From NCBI RefSeq assembly GCF_040409695.1, contig NZ_JARWGJ010000154.1:1-26150 (forward strand): a DNA stretch of 26,150 nt, written 5' to 3'. The stretch comes from Longimonas sp040409695. GTDB taxonomy: Bacteria; Bacteroidota; Rhodothermia; Rhodothermales; Salinibacteraceae. The notes under the pieces are model-generated. The model saw only the letters and a list, made by a program, of their open reading frames with translations. It did not search any database and was not told the DNA's origin. Shown piece by piece: positions 23,796-26,150 of the stretch (position 1 is the stretch's first letter; each line of letters starts with the position of its first letter). A program made the position numbers and the translations under genes.

Positions 23796-25085
23796 GTGCA
23801 CCTTCTGTACGTTTCTCACTCGTTGCCGCCCAAAGGACGCCCTATGGCAAATGTTGGGGGGATGCAACGCGTCTCGCTTAAACTGCACGAGGCGTTGAAC
23901 GCACGCAGTGCGCCACCGCATGTCGATGCCGTTCTGCTTCGCAGTTCGTGGAAGTGGACACCCTACAAAGTGCCGCTCTTCCTTGGACAGGCTGCCTGGC
24001 GCATCCGCCAAGCCGTGTTGAAGCAGGAAGCCGACGTCGTTCTTTTCTCCTCGATGGTAACGGCCTCGCTGGCGGTACCCCTGCGCCGCTTCTTTGACCG
24101 GCATGGCGTGAAGGCCGCAACTATTGCACACGGGCGTGACGTAACGCTCGATTTCCCCCCTTATCAATGGTTTGTTCCTAAAGTGTTCAACGCGTTGGAC
24201 GCAGTTCTGCCGGTAAGCCGGGCCACCGGTGCGGCATGCACGGAACGAGGCATGGCCGCAAGAAAAGTGCACGTGGTACCAAACGGAATCGACTTAGATC
24301 GCTATCCTCAGCCGCAGAGCAAGTCAGAAATGCGGGGCGCACTTGAAGACGCTCTTGGCACACCGTCCGCGCCTCTTCCCGACGATGCCCTGCTGCTCTG
24401 CAGCGTAGGGCGTCAGGTGAAGCGCAAAGGCTTTGCCTGGTTTGTCGATAACGTCATGCCAACGATGCCCGAAAACGTGCACTACTGGATTGCAGGCGAC
24501 GGTCCTGAATTCGACAAGATCGGACGCGCCATCCGGCGCAACAATCTGGGCCACCGCGTGCGCCAGCTCGGCCGCATCTCAAATGCTGATCTGGCACGCC
24601 TGTACCGGGGAGCCGACCTCTTTATTATGCCGAACATCCCGGTGGAAGGCGACATGGAAGGCTTCGGCGTTGTAATGCTCGAAGCCGGGCAGTGCGGGTG
24701 CCCCTCGGTAGCGTCGCGCCTTGAAGGGATTCAAGACGTCATTACCGAAGGACAGAACGGGCATCTCGTGGAAAGCGAAAATCCGAATTCGTTCCGCGAG
24801 GCAATCATGCAGTACGAAAACGCGCCACAGCGTCTCAAGCGTGCCTCCGCGCGCGCTGTGCGCCACACAGAAGACACGTTCGGGTGGAGCGCTGTCGCCG
24901 AACAGTACGTTGACACGCTTTGCCAGCTCGTTACGTCTCCGGCCCTCTCAGGAGACACGCTGCCAACTACGGAAGTCGACGTTGCAATTGCATCACCCCC
25001 GAAAGAGTCATCCTCAGGCGAGGCATGCGAGACGGCGACAGACCACGAAAACGCGTTAGCACCTGTTTCCGAGGCGGCCTCGTAA
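23796..25085 (+). CDS. GT4-family glycosyltransferase
   Basis: The 429-residue GT-B protein begins HLLYVSHSLPPKGRPMANVG with GGMQRVS, the usual donor-loop start of GT4 enzymes. Key stretches are VVPNGIDLDRYP at the domain boundary, LCSVGRQVKRKGFAWFVDNV, YWIAGDGPEFDKI, LGRISNADLARLYRGADLF and the E-x7-E region MEGFGVVMLEAGQCGCPSVA. Its C-terminal ~50 residues are Ser/Glu/Pro-rich and probably disordered. The start is set at GTG 23796, because the family begins exactly at this hydrophobic strand; a TTG at 23760 would overlap the preceding gene by 20 bases and is less likely. Sugar and acceptor are unknown. It lies directly downstream of the other GT4 gene. Confidence 0.9.
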   Translation: MHLLYVSHSLPPKGRPMANVGGMQRVSLKLHEALNARSAPPHVDAVLLRSSWKWTPYKVPLFLGQAAWRIRQAVLKQEADVVLFSSMVTASLAVPLRRFFDRHGVKAATIAHGRDVTLDFPPYQWFVPKVFNALDAVLPVSRATGAACTERGMAARKVHVVPNGIDLDRYPQPQSKSEMRGALEDALGTPSAPLPDDALLLCSVGRQVKRKGFAWFVDNVMPTMPENVHYWIAGDGPEFDKIGRAIRRNNLGHRVRQLGRISNADLARLYRGADLFIMPNIPVEGDMEGFGVVMLEAGQCGCPSVASRLEGIQDVITEGQNGHLVESENPNSFREAIMQYENAPQRLKRASARAVRHTEDTFGWSAVAEQYVDTLCQLVTSPALSGDTLPTTEVDVAIASPPKESSSGEACETATDHENALAPVSEAAS

Positions 25086-25370
25086 GTCCAACATTGTCTC
25101 TGTGCAGGGTAGATGCGTCGCAAACTGGACCTGCGCTGCCAGACGCTGTACAGACATATTATATCATCTCTCAGCTTTTGCGTGAAGCGTGAACTGCATG
25201 TGGGCATTGTGCATTACAAATCCTCGAAAGTGCCTATGCAGAGGTGCTCTTTCAGCCATGCGCTTCAGATCATCCCGATAGCCTGATGGTACCGAATTGG
25301 CCCACGGGTATCCGGTCTATCGGTTTGGGATGAGCGCGCCCATTGTGCTTCTCATGCTTGTACGTTGCTT
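25086..25370. other. Intergenic region upstream of phoU-like gene
   Basis: About 285 bases in which I see no gene, repeat or clear terminator. A Pho-box-like repeat was looked for and not found. AT-rich TATTATATC near 25157 is the only promoter-like patch. Confidence 0.35.
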
Positions 25371-26045
25371 ATGTCGCGTCGCAACCTTACCCGCGAACTC
25401 GCCGAACTTCGACACCTTCTGCTCACGATGTCAGACATCGTTGCAGAGCAGTTTACAGATGCGACCGAGGCATTGCTTAGTCGCGATATTGAAAAAGCCA
25501 ACGCCGTCATCGAGCGTGACAATGAAATCGACAGTCTTGAGCTACAGATTGACCGGCAGTGCGAGCGCATCCTGGCACTCTATCAGCCTGTAGCAATTGA
25601 TCTACGCCTCATTATTGTCGTGGTGAAGATCAACACCGACCTGGAGCGCATGGGCGATCACTGCCGCAATCTGGCGCGTAACGTTAAGCATGTAGAAGAT
25701 GTGCCCGAGGTGATCGAGCATACCCGGCTGCGTGAGCTTTCGGAGGCGTGCAACGATATACTCGTGGAGGCGCGTCGCTCGTTCCTGGAGCGTGACCATT
25801 CGCTGGCAGAGCAGGTGCCTACGTTTGATGAGCGCATAAACGCGCTTCATCAAGAGAACTTTGATCGCCTGGTAGACTTCTGCCGCTCGCATCCAGAGAA
25901 AGCGGAGCCGGCAGCATATCTCATCACGGCAAGCAAAGCCATTGAGCGCATCGGCGACCATGCCAAAAACATCGCTAAGTGCGTCATTTTCTTGATTGAG
26001 GGGGAAGATGTGCGCCACGCCTCGCTGCAAGAAGAAGCCGACTAA
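25371..26045 (+). CDS. phoU: PhoU-family phosphate-signalling protein
   Basis: The 224-residue cytoplasmic protein is all-helical with two PhoU repeats. Each has the metal-binding signature: LERMGDHCRNLARN (about 91-104) and IERIGDHAKNIAKC (about 191-204). The length equals that of typical PhoU. By family knowledge PhoU restrains the Pst phosphate transporter and the PhoR/PhoB signal pathway. No pst or pho gene is adjacent within the window, and the upstream neighbours are glycosyltransferases, so it may be the last gene of a locus whose order has been changed, or stand alone. ATG 25371 is chosen; a TTG two codons earlier is also in frame. Its stop is followed by a second in-frame TAA, and then the family A repeat begins. 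Confidence 0.93.
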   Translation: MSRRNLTRELAELRHLLLTMSDIVAEQFTDATEALLSRDIEKANAVIERDNEIDSLELQIDRQCERILALYQPVAIDLRLIIVVVKINTDLERMGDHCRNLARNVKHVEDVPEVIEHTRLRELSEACNDILVEARRSFLERDHSLAEQVPTFDERINALHQENFDRLVDFCRSHPEKAEPAAYLITASKAIERIGDHAKNIAKCVIFLIEGEDVRHASLQEEAD

Positions 26046-26048
26046 TAA

Positions 26049-26150
26049 GAACCTGTTTGGGTTTTGGTTTGCGGGCGAGAGCGAGCGCCGCTGCGGCGAA
26101 AATTGGACCACGATAGAGGTTCGTAGCCGGGGTTACGGGCCGACACGAGG
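26049..26150 (+). repeat. Family A MITE-like repeat, copy 3 (cut by window end)
   Basis: The sequence from GAACCTGTTTGGGTTTTGG onward matches the left part of copy 2 (9699 onward), including GGTTTGCGGGCGAGAGCGAG and GCGGCGAAAATTGG, with about five of six bases identical over the first ~75. It is preceded by TAA (26046-26048), which follows immediately after the PhoU stop codon. The right end lies beyond the window. Confidence 0.7.

Noticed and set aside
23760..23796. Overlapping TTG start of the second glycosyltransferase
   Set aside because: It would overlap the preceding gene and add 12 residues before the hydrophobic strand where the family begins; GTG 23796 fits better.

Overview
This window looks like a chromosomal segment of a Bacteroidota bacterium, most likely a halophilic or marine member of the Rhodothermia (Salinibacter/Salisaeta/Longimonas-like). 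The reasons are a type IX secretion-style C-terminal sorting tail on the first gene, a FadL-type outer-membrane protein paired with an SGNH lipoprotein, a Wzc-type capsule kinase with a small SLBB partner, moderately high GC, acidic proteins and starts that mostly lack obvious Shine-Dalgarno sequences. The genus is inference; no rRNA is present.

Layout. 1-498: 3' end of a secreted protein with a T9SS tail. 584-4250: a three-gene plus-strand transport operon: a YfcC/DcuC-type carrier, an OpuCA-like ABC ATPase, and a fused substrate-binding protein/permease of the quaternary-amine type. 4280-4460: a dispersed repeat (family B). 4503-7339 (minus): an AbgT-family transporter followed by a membrane-anchored EEP-fold protein. 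7577-7987: a short pyrophosphatase-like protein. 8239-8536: tRNA-Lys(UUU), tRNA-Leu(GAG) and a strong terminator. 8774-9886: an accessory patch in which an integron-integrase-like protein lacking all catalytic residues lies between two copies of a MITE-like repeat (family A). 9887-12606 (minus): FadL-type channel and SGNH/GDSL lipoprotein. 12607-13358: palindromes and a second family B repeat. 13359-14567 (minus): anhydro-N-acetylmuramic acid kinase. 15238-18470: SLBB protein and BY-kinase/polysaccharide copolymerase for exopolysaccharide export. 18752-22015: large exported TolB-propeller/amidohydrolase. 22556-25085: two GT4 glycosyltransferases. 25371-26045: PhoU, followed directly by a third family A repeat that runs off the window.

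Together the genes describe envelope and transport functions: osmolyte uptake, cell-wall sugar recycling, capsule assembly and hydrophobic substrate uptake. The most unusual content is non-coding. Two families of small mobile-looking repeats sit at gene ends; family A borders supply or abut stop codons of three genes. The domesticated-looking IntI-like protein between two family A copies is the best candidate for something undescribed, but no complete new system is demonstrable from this sequence alone.
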